A DNA stretch of 14,393 nt from an uncultured Lachnospiraceae bacterium (GTDB lineage Bacteria > Bacillota > Clostridia > Lachnospirales > Lachnospiraceae): NCBI GenBank assembly GCA_910588965.1, contig CAJUSO010000052.1:1-14393 (forward strand). The letters run 5' to 3'. Shown piece by piece: positions 6,260 to 14,393 of the stretch. The first letter of the stretch is position 1, and every line of letters begins with the position of its first letter. Position numbers and translations under genes: made by a program. The notes under the pieces were generated by a model. It did no database searches. It was not told the DNA's origin and saw only the letters and a list, made by a program, of their open reading frames with translations.

Positions 6260-7692
6260 AGGGCTTGTCTATCCGGTTTAAGATTACGTTCTGGTTTACG
6301 GCAGCATTGCTGCTGGTGGCGTTCCTGGCCTATGTGATCGTATTTTTTGCCAGCCATCAGATTATACAGAAAATCATCCGGGATAATTTAATCGAGACGG
6401 TGGAGCATAATGTGGATGAGATAGAATTTTATGACAATCTGGGCAATGTGGACCTGCGCCATGAAACCGATTACTATTGTGAATACCAGGAGGGGTATTT
6501 GGAGATAGACGATGACTTCTTAGATCAGGTGAACGAGGTGTATACGGCCCTTTACCATGCGGACTCATCCATGCTGTATGGGGAGACCCCGATTCCAAGG
6601 GAGGCCGCGGGGCTGGGGTTTGTGGATGCGAAGGTACAGCGGCTGAAGGTAAGGGGCTTGGTTTACTATGTGTTTGACCGGGAATTGGCCCAAAGCGGGC
6701 TGGAGGGGCTGTGGCTTCGGGGGGTGGTGTCTGAGAAACAGGGGCTGACCCGGATGTCAGATGCTATCCGCCTGTCTTTGCTGTTACTGCCGCTGCTGGT
6801 ACTGGTATCTGCCGTAGGCGGGAGCCTGCTTGCGGGGAGGATGTTGCGGCCTATCCAGGAAATCTCAGCATCTGCAGCCCGTATCGGGACAGGCAGCGAC
6901 TTGCAGAAACGGATTGAACTGGGGGAGGGGGAAGATGAGCTGCACCAGCTTGCAGACAGTTTTAATGGGATGATCCAACGTCTGGAAGAAGCCTTTGCAG
7001 CGGAGCGGCAGTTTGCTTCAGATGTTTCCCACGAACTCCGTACCCCCGTGTCGGTCATTACGGCACAGTGTGAGTTCTCTTTAGAGGAGCCAAGGAGCAC
7101 AGAAGAGTATGAGCAGGCGCTGCAGGTTATCCAGCGGCAGGGCAGGAGGATGGCAAGGTTAATCCATGATATGCTGGACTATACGCGGCTGGAGATGCGG
7201 GCAGACAGTTACCCGAGGGAGGAACTGGACCTGGCGGGCCTGGTGCGGTCTGTGTGCGGTGATTTGGCGCTGACCCGGGAGAAAGGCATCCAATTGTGCT
7301 GCCAGGCAAAGGGGGAGGCCTTATTTTATGGGAACCGCCAGCTCCTTACCCGGATGCTTGCAAACCTGGTCGGCAATGCTTACCGCTATGGCAAGGAAGG
7401 GGGGCATATCCTGGTCAGCCTGGAATGCGGGAGCCAGGGGGTAAGCCTGTCTGTTGCGGATGATGGGATTGGGATTGCGCAGGAGGAACAGGAGAAGGTT
7501 TTCCAGCGTTTTTACCAGGCAGACCCCTCCCGTATGGGCGGCGGCACGGGGCTTGGGCTGTCCATGGTATCTGAGATTGTGCGGTTCCATGGGGGGGCAG
7601 TAAGACTGGAAAGCAAACTGGGGGAAGGGAGCTGTTTTCTGGTGGAATTTGAACATAGCACAGGCCCAGATGACGTCCCATCTGTGGGATAG
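6256..7692 (+). CDS. HAMP-containing sensor histidine kinase, second two-component system
   Basis: This membrane kinase pairs with the regulator it overlaps. A first helix (about residues 10-32) is followed by an extracellular domain of roughly 137 residues that is rich in acidic and tyrosine residues. A second helix (171-193) leads to a HAMP linker (about 194-247). The dimerisation/phosphoacceptor box is FASDVSHELRTPVSVI with His259. The catalytic domain shows an N-box (LANLVGNAYRYG, Asn370 and Asn374), a G1 box starting at Asp402 (DDGIG) and a glycine-rich G2 box (GGGTGLGLS, about 428-436). All the key residues are present, so it should be active. At 478 residues with a real sensor domain it differs from the compact kinase at 1034-2050. 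The base composition is clearly G/C-richer: one sample line, 7201-7260, has 40 G/C of 60. The signal is unknown; an envelope or cation cue is a guess. Confidence 0.95.
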   Translation: MKGLSIRFKITFWFTAALLLVAFLAYVIVFFASHQIIQKIIRDNLIETVEHNVDEIEFYDNLGNVDLRHETDYYCEYQEGYLEIDDDFLDQVNEVYTALYHADSSMLYGETPIPREAAGLGFVDAKVQRLKVRGLVYYVFDRELAQSGLEGLWLRGVVSEKQGLTRMSDAIRLSLLLLPLLVLVSAVGGSLLAGRMLRPIQEISASAARIGTGSDLQKRIELGEGEDELHQLADSFNGMIQRLEEAFAAERQFASDVSHELRTPVSVITAQCEFSLEEPRSTEEYEQALQVIQRQGRRMARLIHDMLDYTRLEMRADSYPREELDLAGLVRSVCGDLALTREKGIQLCCQAKGEALFYGNRQLLTRMLANLVGNAYRYGKEGGHILVSLECGSQGVSLSVADDGIGIAQEEQEKVFQRFYQADPSRMGGGTGLGLSMVSEIVRFHGGAVRLESKLGEGSCFLVEFEHSTGPDDVPSVG

Positions 7693-7722
7693 GATAAAAG
7701 GGATGGGATAAGGGCGCGCACG

Positions 7723-7757
7723 CCAGGGTTCCCAAGAAGAGCTTGGAAGCGTCCTGG
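7723..7757 (+). other. Intergenic hairpin between kinase and PepSY gene
   Basis: CCAGG (7723-7727) pairs with CCTGG (7753-7757). Inside it, TTCCCAAG (7729-7736) pairs with CTTGGAA (7742-7748), leaving one bulged C and an AAGAG loop. No T-run follows, so termination is unlikely. The hairpin could mark an mRNA processing or stabilising site that sets the PepSY gene level apart from the kinase. Confidence 0.4.
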
Positions 7758-7780
7758 AAGGCATTAATTGTAAGAAGAAA

Positions 7781-7790
7781 GGAAGGAGGG
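7781..7790 (+). promoter_or_regulatory. Strong Shine-Dalgarno that fixes a TTG start
   Basis: GGAAGGAGGG (7781-7790) is close to a full anti-16S match and ends 5 nt before TTG 7796. The next in-frame ATG is far inside the protein, beyond the transmembrane helix, so this site argues that TTG is the true start. Confidence 0.75.
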
Positions 7791-7795
7791 TAATT

Positions 7796-8476
7796 TTGGG
7801 AAAAAAGAGACGGATCTCCCTATCGCCCAAAACGGCGGCTGTATCTGTGGCTTGCCTGGCATTAGCGCTGGCTGCCTTGGCAGCGGCGGCGTTTTTTGTA
7901 CCGAAGGCCAACCGGGAAGGGGATTTCATCGGGGAAGAAATGGCAAGGAATTTTGCTTATGCAGATTTGGGGGTTGACCCACTATCGGCAGAAAATGTGA
8001 AAACGGTATTTGGCTTTGAACAAGGGCAATTTGTCTATAAGGTCTATTTTACGTCAAAGGGCACGGAACATGAATATTGGGTCAAAGCTTATGACGGCAC
8101 GGTTGTGAAAAAAGGGATGGATCTTGTTGCCGGCGGGCAGGGGGAGGCAGAGGGCCAGGAAGGGTATGGCGCCGACGTGCCTGCAAGGGAAATCCGAAGC
8201 ACGGAAGAAGGGACCTTGGAGGATGTGCGGGAGGGTTCTGGGGATTCTGGGAAAGCGCCTTATGATATTGGCCTGGATGAGGCGAAATCCATAGCCGCCA
8301 GCCATGCAGGGTTTTCGGTTCCGGACGTTGTTTTTTCGAAAGTAAAGCTAGAGGAAGAGGATGGGCAGATGGTATATGAAATTGAATTTTACCAGAACGG
8401 CATGGAGTACGAATATGAAATAGTTGCCGCATCTGGGGAAATCTTAAAGTTTGAATCTGAACCGGAAGATGACTAG
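7796..8476 (+). CDS. Membrane-anchored protein with two PepSY-like domains
   Basis: The protein has a short basic N-terminus (GKKRR), one alanine/leucine-rich helix (about residues 13-36) and an exported remainder, so it probably sits on the outer face of the membrane. Two PepSY-like modules are visible. The first is about 43-108, with YKVYFTSKGTEHEYWVKAYD followed by GTVV. The second is about 156-222, with YEIEFYQNGMEYEYEI followed by ASGEIL. An acidic, glycine-rich linker (111-155) separates them. Translation starts at TTG 7796, supported by a strong Shine-Dalgarno 5 nt upstream. The gene lies 103 nt after the kinase with no terminator between, so co-transcription is likely. PepSY domains occur in protease propeptides and as regulatory or inhibitory modules. 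A role in modulating the kinase, or the protease downstream, would be consistent but is inference only. Confidence 0.85.
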   Translation: MGKKRRISLSPKTAAVSVACLALALAALAAAAFFVPKANREGDFIGEEMARNFAYADLGVDPLSAENVKTVFGFEQGQFVYKVYFTSKGTEHEYWVKAYDGTVVKKGMDLVAGGQGEAEGQEGYGADVPAREIRSTEEGTLEDVREGSGDSGKAPYDIGLDEAKSIAASHAGFSVPDVVFSKVKLEEEDGQMVYEIEFYQNGMEYEYEIVAASGEILKFESEPEDD

Positions 8477-8596
8477 CTGGAAAAGGGAAAATGAATAATT
8501 ATGCAATATCTGAACCGATTTAGAATATTTATGAAAAAGTACCAAATTTTAGGCAGAAAAAATGGTAAAAATGTTGAATTTCCTATGAACTTCATA

Positions 8597-8625
8597 TTGA
8601 CTTTAAGAAATGAATCGTCTAAACT
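8597..8625 (+). promoter_or_regulatory. Candidate promoter of the subtilase gene
   Basis: TTGACT (8597-8602) and TAAACT (8620-8625) are separated by 17 nt. The -35 box is one base off consensus and the -10 box two off. It sits in the A/T-rich spacer (8477-8707), which holds nothing else I can name except a weak GCTTTT/AAAAGC hairpin (8655-8670). Transcription would start near 8632, about 75 nt before the gene. Confidence 0.5.
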
Positions 8626-8707
8626 TAATTGTGGTAATTTTACATATTCTATTTGCTTTTATAAAAAAGCCGGGATGTTAAAAAAATTATGGAAAGGATG
8701 GAGAGCT

Positions 8708-11700
8708 ATGAAAAAGAAACAATGTTGTGCGCTGCTCTTGGCATTTGCAATGACCATGACCAGCTTGCCAACGGTGGTTCTTGCAAAACCTGCCCAAGGG
8801 GCAGAGGAGGCTCTGGAAACCCTGGGGGAAGAAGAGCTGTCAGAAATGTTAGAGAGTGGAGAGGGAGTATCGGCAGATGCCATTGAAGTGGAAGCGGAAG
8901 ACGCCGGGCGCCTGGAAGATGGGAAATCCCAGGCCAAGGAGCCTCAGGTAGAGCCGCTTTATAAGGAAGATGAGATGGTAACTGTCATTGTGGAATTAGA
9001 AGAAGCCCCAGTGATGGATTACTATGGGACGAGCACTTTTGCCGCAGAGGCAGAGGAAGACAGTGACATTATGCCTGGAGAGGCAGTGTCAGGATTTTTG
9101 GCTTCTGAGGATGCGCAGTCCGCATCCCAGGAGATATTAGAGGGCCAGGAAGAGGTAATTTCTGAGATTAATGAAGTTGCAGGCCAGGCAGATGGGAAAA
9201 AAGGCAAGGCTAAGGTTAAGGCAGAGGATGTGGAAGTAGTTGCCCAGTGGACGGCTGCAGCCAACGCTATGGCAGTCCGAATTCCTTTTGGGAAGTTAGA
9301 TGAAATTAAGGAAATGGATCATGTAAAGCGCGCCTATGTGCAGCATGTATATGAACGTCCGGAGCCAGTGGAGAATTCCAATGTGGTAGAAGGCAAGCCA
9401 AACCATTCCTATAGCTATGACATGGTAGATGTCCAGAGCACCTGGAAGGAAGGCTATACAGGCAAAGGGATGCTGGTCGCTATTTTGGACAGCGGCTTGG
9501 ATATCAGGCTGTTTAAGTCCGGCGCGGATGTGGGAAGGGTACAGTACACCCATGAAGCATTTACAGACAATTCCTTTATGGGCGCAGATGAAAACGGCAA
9601 GCTGGACTGGAACCTCCGTTACACGGAAGATTCTATGGAGAAGTTCCTGGCAGGTAACAAGCTTGTCTCCACAACGGGGCAGGACGGCAATATCATCCAT
9701 TATGATAATAACGCCCTTTATAAGAACCGCAAGGTTCCTTATGGCGCCGACTATGCAGACGGCGATGTACATATTTATCCGCCTGAAAGCGACCATGGTA
9801 CCCATGTGGCAGGTACGGTTGCCGGGTATGCAGAAGGGGAGGACGGGGTAGTGAAATTCTCCGGCGTAGCACCGGATGCCCAGATTTTATTTATGAAAGT
9901 TTTCCCGGACGTAGATGGCGGGGCAGAAGAGAGCAGCCTGGTCAATGCGATTGAAGACTCCTTGAAGCTTGGGGCAGACCTGATTAACCTGAGTTTAGGT
10001 TCCGACGCCGGATATGCAGTGGATGACACAATCCAGAACGATGTGTTTGCACGTATTGAGGATGCTGGGGTTGCGATGATGACTTCCGCTGGTAACAGCG
10101 ATTACTCCACAAGCGGCAACAATTACGAGGGGGAGAGCCTGACATCAGATCCGGATACTTCCGTGATGTCATCCCCAGCTATGTATGACAGTAACTTAAG
10201 CGTTGCTTCCATTGATAATGCGATTGATGTGCAGTCATATTTTACCTGGAAAGATAAGGACAACAATGTCCATAAGGTCCCGTTCAGCGATCCATTTTCC
10301 GTTGCGATGAAATATGGCTTCTCTGATAAAGAATACCCGATTTACAAGGTAGGCGGCGTAGGGAACCGTGAGGATTATGAAGAAGTAGGGTTTAACAGAG
10401 GCTGGGGCGGAGTCACAGGGCTTGCTCTGGTAAAGCGTGGCGAGATTTCCTTCACAGATAAGATTAATAACGCCATGGACTTTACCGCTGTAAACTCCCA
10501 AAATGAGAGGCTGGGCGTTCTGGGCGTTATTATTTATGACGATAACCCCGAAGGGACAGAACTGATTAATATGAGCGCAGATGGGACAGCCATTACCTCT
10601 GCTTTTATCAATGGGCGGGACGGCGCTGCAATTGTGGCAGCCCTGGACGCCGGGTATCAGGTGAAGATACAGGTATCGGAAGAGAACCAGACCGTAGATA
10701 ATGCAACGTTCGGGGAAATGTCTTCCTTTACTTCCTGGGGGCCTGGGCCAGGCTTGGAGCTCAAGCCGGAAATTACGGCTCCTGGTGGGAATATCTGGTC
10801 TACCGTAGTGGACAGGAACGCAAGTGATGAAGGCTATGCCGGCACTTATGGCATGATGAGCGGTACTTCCATGGCTGCGCCCCATATGTCCGGTATTTCC
10901 GCATTGGTACGCCAGTATATTACCAGCAACCGTGATATCTTCCGTGTATCTTCCGCGGAGATGGGTGATTTAATCAGCCAGCTCCTTGTGAGCACGGCAA
11001 TCCCCCAGAAGGATGGGGAGGCTTATTATTCCCCGCGCCAGCAGGGGGCAGGGCTTGTGAATGCCGCTGCGGCAATTTCCACACCTGCTTATATTACCGT
11101 GGAAGGGAAGCATGTAGGGAAATTAGAGCTGTTGGATGACCCGGAGAAAAAAGGCGTTTATGATTTTGGGTTCCAGGTAAACAATATTTCAGATAAAGAT
11201 TTGGCTTATCAGGCGAAAGTAGTATTAATGCGCCCGGATACCAAAACAGTAGAGTCAAAGTGGGGCAACAGGACTGCGTTGTCTGCCCATGACGTGGTGA
11301 TTTCCACTACGGATTTGGGGGAGATTACAGTTCCTGCAAAGGGGACGCAGAAGGTACAGAAATCAGTTTCCCTGACAGAAGAGCAGAAATACCTGTTATC
11401 CAACATGTTTGAAAATGGGATTTATGTGGAAGGTTATGTAATCCTGACAGACAAAGAAGGCAAGAACCCGCAGATAGGTTTGCCGCTGCTGGCCTTCTAT
11501 GGCGACTGGACAACCGCGCCGATTTTTGACAGGTCTTACTGGTTTGATGAGGCGGCTGATGGGGAAAGCGTCATTAATAATGAATCTTCTTGGGCTACCA
11601 GCTTAATTGGGTTTGTTTTGGACGGCGTTGGGTACTATGATTTGGGCCAGAACCTGTTCCGTTCCGAAGAAGGGGACCAGACTGTTTACCATAAAGAGAA

Positions 11701-14393
11701 CTTTACCATTTCCCCGAACGGAGACAATTTCTTTGATTATATTAATGACTTCGTGCTGTACCAGCTCCGTAACGCGCGGCTTGTGGTATTTGAGGTAAAA
11801 GACCAGGAGACAGGCGAAGTTTACTTTAAGGACTGGGCTTCCTATTCCTTTAAGTCCCTTTACGAGCCAAGCGCAGGCTTTACCGTTCCTTTTGGCCTGT
11901 ATGGCACATACCCAGTTTGGAGAGGGGAGGATATGCAGGGGAGGACGCTGCCCAGCGGTACGAAATGTACTTATACGATTACGGCTTATGGGGAAGGCGA
12001 CTTTGGCGAGGAAATTTATGTAGACAGCGAAGGGCGTAAGGTGACCAATTTTGATGCGGTCATGAACGGCGAATATGTTCCTACCTTCAATGGCCATGCA
12101 ATGGATATGACAGGCGACGTGGTTTCCTTCCCGATTATGGTGGATACCGTTGCACCGAAGCTGGAAAACAATGCCGTTTCCTTCTTTGAAAAATATGGGC
12201 GTACCTACATGATAGCAAGGGTGCATGATGAGGATGGCTCTTTAGCTTCCATTGAAGTTGCGCCATATGTAAGGCGTACTTATAAGGAAGGATATGGAGA
12301 TCCGAGCTACTCAGAAATCGCTACTGACCGTGTGAATACGTTCTATCAGGAAGATATTTATGATGCAGGGAGGCAGACGCGGACATTTATTGCAGATGTG
12401 ACGGAATATACCCGGAAACCATCTTATGACGATGCTTACTATAATTATGAATGGACAGGGGATATCCTGCTGTCTTGCGGCGATTATGGCGCAAATGACC
12501 GTAGTTATGCAATCCATGTGGATTCCAAGGAAGGGATTGCCCTTTCCCAGACTTCCGCACGGCTCCGCCCAGGCGATGAGTTTGAACTTAGCGCCAACGA
12601 TAATACCTTGGGCGCATCGGAACTGACCCGCACCTCCAGCAATCCAGAGGTTGCAACAATTGACGAGTTTGGCAAGGTTAAGGCGGTTGCCCCAGGGCAG
12701 GCTGTCATTACCGTTTCGAACGGTTCCTCTTTTGGGATCTGTGTGGTAATCGTGGAAAACCGTAATACAGAAGTAAAAGACTTTAAGCTTTCCATGGAAA
12801 AATTCTCTGGGCTGAAGCCAGATGGGGAATGCATTGTGAAAATTACCGACCTCCAGCCGGCAGATGTGGTGCTGGATGAAGTACGGTGGGTGGTAGAAGA
12901 AGACGATGACTATGCCGAGGATTATGCAGAAGGCCTGATCCAGGTTAGCAAATACAGCACGGATGGGCTGGCAGGTTCCCTGTATCTGTATGCTAGCCAG
13001 TCTGACGAGCTGCTCCCAGCAGGGGAGGGTACTTTGACGGTTACCTTGAATGGGGTATCCCGCTCCATGAGGATTGGCTGGCAGGATATTTATACAGAAC
13101 GTGACCAGGATGACCTTGTATCAGCGGATAATTACAATGTCCAGAGTTATTATGTGGCACAGGGTGAGAAAATAAACTTGGCTGCAAAATACCGCCAGAC
13201 AGGGCCGCATTCTTTCTGTGAGATTGTTACAGACCTGAAGGGGCTGAAATTGGATGGCCCGACCTTCTACAATGACGGTGCGCAGACTTATAGTGCAAAG
13301 CTTGTCAATGAAGAAGGTTATGCATTGCCAGAAGATATCCAGGTGCGGATTGTCTATGGGCCTGGGGATGAATATCCGCTTCCGAAGGATGACGGCACGA
13401 ACCCTTATACCCCAAGATACAGCTATGACCCTGCAACAGGCGAAGTTAACGTGCCTTATACGCCTTATGGCAGCTCAAACCAGATGAAGATTGTAGCAGA
13501 AGGCGTGGAAGCCCCAGGAAATCCAGCAGGCACAATGTCAGGCATAGACCATGCTAGGCCAGACACATTGTACGGGCCATTTGACTGGGCTGTGACAGAG
13601 GGGAAAGGGACACTGGAATTGGTGGATGTGACCGATAATTATGGTGATACCCACCAGGAAGCACAATTTACGCCTTCTGAGCCAGGGGTAAGCTATATTA
13701 CCGCTACGACGAAGGATAAGAAGTATTCTACGAATTTTGTAGTGGTATCAGAACCTATTAAGGCAGAAAAGGTTGTCCTGAGCCAGGACCGCATAGAGAT
13801 GGAAGTTGGCGGGAAGGTCCAGATAGACACATCACTGACGCCAGAGCCTACTTTGGCAGAGGATAAGGAAATTGTATGGACCAGCTATGATGAGTCCGTG
13901 GCTACGGTGGAAAACGGCGAGATTACTGCAGTATCTGAAGGCTATGCTTATATTAAGGCAGAGTCGGCAAGGAATAATAAAGTATTCAACTGCGTGATTG
14001 TCCATGTAAAAGAGAGTAAGGCGCCTGAGGTTGACAAGACATCCATCCAGTTAAGCGAGGAAGAAATCACCTTAGATGTAAATGAATCCAAAACCTTAAC
14101 GGCAACCGTAACATCTGCAGATGAAGAAAATAAAGAGGTGGCATGGTCCAGCAACAGGAATGAGGTGGCAACCGTATCATCAAATGGAAAAGTAACCGCT
14201 ATTGCAAAAGGCGTTGCTACGATTACGGCTAAAACCAAAAACGGCGTAACAGCAACCTGTAAGGTAACGGTGAATAGGCCGTCTGAACCAGGGGATCCGT
14301 CCACAAACGTGCCAACCAGCATTACATTAAATAAGGACACGCTTACCCTGGATGTCAATGGGACAGAGACCCTGACAGCCACAGTAGCCCCAG
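8708..14393 (+). CDS. Giant secreted subtilisin-family (S8) protease, lactocepin/C5a-peptidase type; 3' end outside window
   Basis: This is an extracellular serine endopeptidase, open for at least 1,895 codons and cut by the window edge. A signal peptide (residues 1-26, likely cleavage after VLA) precedes an acidic propeptide region with an inhibitor I9-like end near 180-215 (MAVRIPFGKLDEIK). The triad is complete: Asp261 in VAILDSGLD, His363 in DHGTHVAGTVAG and Ser721 in GTSMAAPHMSG, with oxyanion Asn463 in SAGNS. A PA-like insert lies at about 560-661. An Fn3-like region (about 795-935) and an SPNGD motif (1002-1006) recall lactocepins. Big_2 Ig-like domains fall near 1277-1352, 1688-1768 and 1778-1857, with a fourth starting near 1870. 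ATG 8708 has AAAGGA at 8693-8698. Any cell-wall anchor lies beyond the edge. Substrates are unknown; feeding on proteins or cutting host proteins are both known for this family. Confidence 0.92.
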   Translation, partial: MKKKQCCALLLAFAMTMTSLPTVVLAKPAQGAEEALETLGEEELSEMLESGEGVSADAIEVEAEDAGRLEDGKSQAKEPQVEPLYKEDEMVTVIVELEEAPVMDYYGTSTFAAEAEEDSDIMPGEAVSGFLASEDAQSASQEILEGQEEVISEINEVAGQADGKKGKAKVKAEDVEVVAQWTAAANAMAVRIPFGKLDEIKEMDHVKRAYVQHVYERPEPVENSNVVEGKPNHSYSYDMVDVQSTWKEGYTGKGMLVAILDSGLDIRLFKSGADVGRVQYTHEAFTDNSFMGADENGKLDWNLRYTEDSMEKFLAGNKLVSTTGQDGNIIHYDNNALYKNRKVPYGADYADGDVHIYPPESDHGTHVAGTVAGYAEGEDGVVKFSGVAPDAQILFMKVFPDVDGGAEESSLVNAIEDSLKLGADLINLSLGSDAGYAVDDTIQNDVFARIEDAGVAMMTSAGNSDYSTSGNNYEGESLTSDPDTSVMSSPAMYDSNLSVASIDNAIDVQSYFTWKDKDNNVHKVPFSDPFSVAMKYGFSDKEYPIYKVGGVGNREDYEEVGFNRGWGGVTGLALVKRGEISFTDKINNAMDFTAVNSQNERLGVLGVIIYDDNPEGTELINMSADGTAITSAFINGRDGAAIVAALDAGYQVKIQVSEENQTVDNATFGEMSSFTSWGPGPGLELKPEITAPGGNIWSTVVDRNASDEGYAGTYGMMSGTSMAAPHMSGISALVRQYITSNRDIFRVSSAEMGDLISQLLVSTAIPQKDGEAYYSPRQQGAGLVNAAAAISTPAYITVEGKHVGKLELLDDPEKKGVYDFGFQVNNISDKDLAYQAKVVLMRPDTKTVESKWGNRTALSAHDVVISTTDLGEITVPAKGTQKVQKSVSLTEEQKYLLSNMFENGIYVEGYVILTDKEGKNPQIGLPLLAFYGDWTTAPIFDRSYWFDEAADGESVINNESSWATSLIGFVLDGVGYYDLGQNLFRSEEGDQTVYHKENFTISPNGDNFFDYINDFVLYQLRNARLVVFEVKDQETGEVYFKDWASYSFKSLYEPSAGFTVPFGLYGTYPVWRGEDMQGRTLPSGTKCTYTITAYGEGDFGEEIYVDSEGRKVTNFDAVMNGEYVPTFNGHAMDMTGDVVSFPIMVDTVAPKLENNAVSFFEKYGRTYMIARVHDEDGSLASIEVAPYVRRTYKEGYGDPSYSEIATDRVNTFYQEDIYDAGRQTRTFIADVTEYTRKPSYDDAYYNYEWTGDILLSCGDYGANDRSYAIHVDSKEGIALSQTSARLRPGDEFELSANDNTLGASELTRTSSNPEVATIDEFGKVKAVAPGQAVITVSNGSSFGICVVIVENRNTEVKDFKLSMEKFSGLKPDGECIVKITDLQPADVVLDEVRWVVEEDDDYAEDYAEGLIQVSKYSTDGLAGSLYLYASQSDELLPAGEGTLTVTLNGVSRSMRIGWQDIYTERDQDDLVSADNYNVQSYYVAQGEKINLAAKYRQTGPHSFCEIVTDLKGLKLDGPTFYNDGAQTYSAKLVNEEGYALPEDIQVRIVYGPGDEYPLPKDDGTNPYTPRYSYDPATGEVNVPYTPYGSSNQMKIVAEGVEAPGNPAGTMSGIDHARPDTLYGPFDWAVTEGKGTLELVDVTDNYGDTHQEAQFTPSEPGVSYITATTKDKKYSTNFVVVSEPIKAEKVVLSQDRIEMEVGGKVQIDTSLTPEPTLAEDKEIVWTSYDESVATVENGEITAVSEGYAYIKAESARNNKVFNCVIVHVKESKAPEVDKTSIQLSEEEITLDVNESKTLTATVTSADEENKEVAWSSNRNEVATVSSNGKVTAIAKGVATITAKTKNGVTATCKVTVNRPSEPGDPSTNVPTSITLNKDTLTLDVNGTETLTATVAP

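Noticed and set aside
7321..7929. A 202-codon minus-strand frame across the kinase end and PepSY start
   Set aside because: It is a shadow of G/C-rich coding DNA on the plus strand, with low-complexity proline/serine content and no ribosome site.
8675..8707. Alternative protease start at ATG 8675
   Set aside because: It is in frame but has no Shine-Dalgarno, and it would add 11 residues before an already typical signal-peptide start at 8708.
13948..14382. A 144-codon minus-strand frame in the Big_2 region
   Set aside because: It is antisense to the intact protease frame and mirrors the Val/Thr-rich repeat codons.

Overview
The window looks like chromosomal DNA from a Gram-positive, low-to-mid G+C gut anaerobe of the Firmicutes, most likely a Lachnospiraceae-type Clostridium. 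The reasons are near-consensus sigma-A promoters with 17-nt spacers, strong Shine-Dalgarno sequences, a two-transmembrane Bce-like sensor kinase beside an FtsX-type ABC transporter, a two-component pair followed by a PepSY protein, and a very large secreted subtilase with Big_2 repeats. This placement is inferred from gene content; no 16S or other marker gene is present. I saw no tRNA, rRNA, CRISPR array, transposase or integrase.

Region 1 (1-358) has no convincing gene. It opens with a compound palindrome (9-82) resembling a REP-type repeat, then a near-perfect promoter (210-238) and a leader that can fold into a long stem-loop (242-305). Region 2 (359-5391) is a sensing-and-transport cassette: OmpR-family regulator, short intramembrane-sensing histidine kinase, a 240-nt gap, ABC ATPase, 8-TM FtsX-type permease and a rho-independent terminator. 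The gap holds a 14-bp direct repeat and a possible remnant reading frame whose stop overlaps the ATPase start. Such modules usually detect and remove antimicrobial peptides or other envelope-active compounds; the substrate here is unknown. This region is visibly more A/T-rich than the next.

Region 3 (5430-8476) is a second, G/C-richer signalling unit under its own perfect-hexamer promoter: OmpR-family regulator, a kinase with an extracellular sensor domain (ATGA overlap), an intergenic hairpin and a membrane-anchored protein with two PepSY-like domains that starts at TTG. Region 4 (8477-14393) begins with an A/T-rich spacer and continues into a secreted subtilisin-family protease of the lactocepin/C5a-peptidase type. 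Its catalytic triad is intact and it carries a PA insert, an Fn3-like region and at least three complete Big_2 domains. It is cut by the window edge after about 1,895 codons.

Taken together the window is devoted to the cell envelope: two independent sensor systems, one transporter, one membrane-anchored PepSY protein and one large extracellular protease. A link between the PepSY signalling unit and the adjacent protease is possible but is supported only by proximity. I recognised no established undescribed system. The features most worth checking are the structured leader with its possible 17-codon leader peptide, the remnant frame and direct repeat inside the ABC cassette, the compound palindrome, and the 69-codon in-frame extension upstream of the protease.
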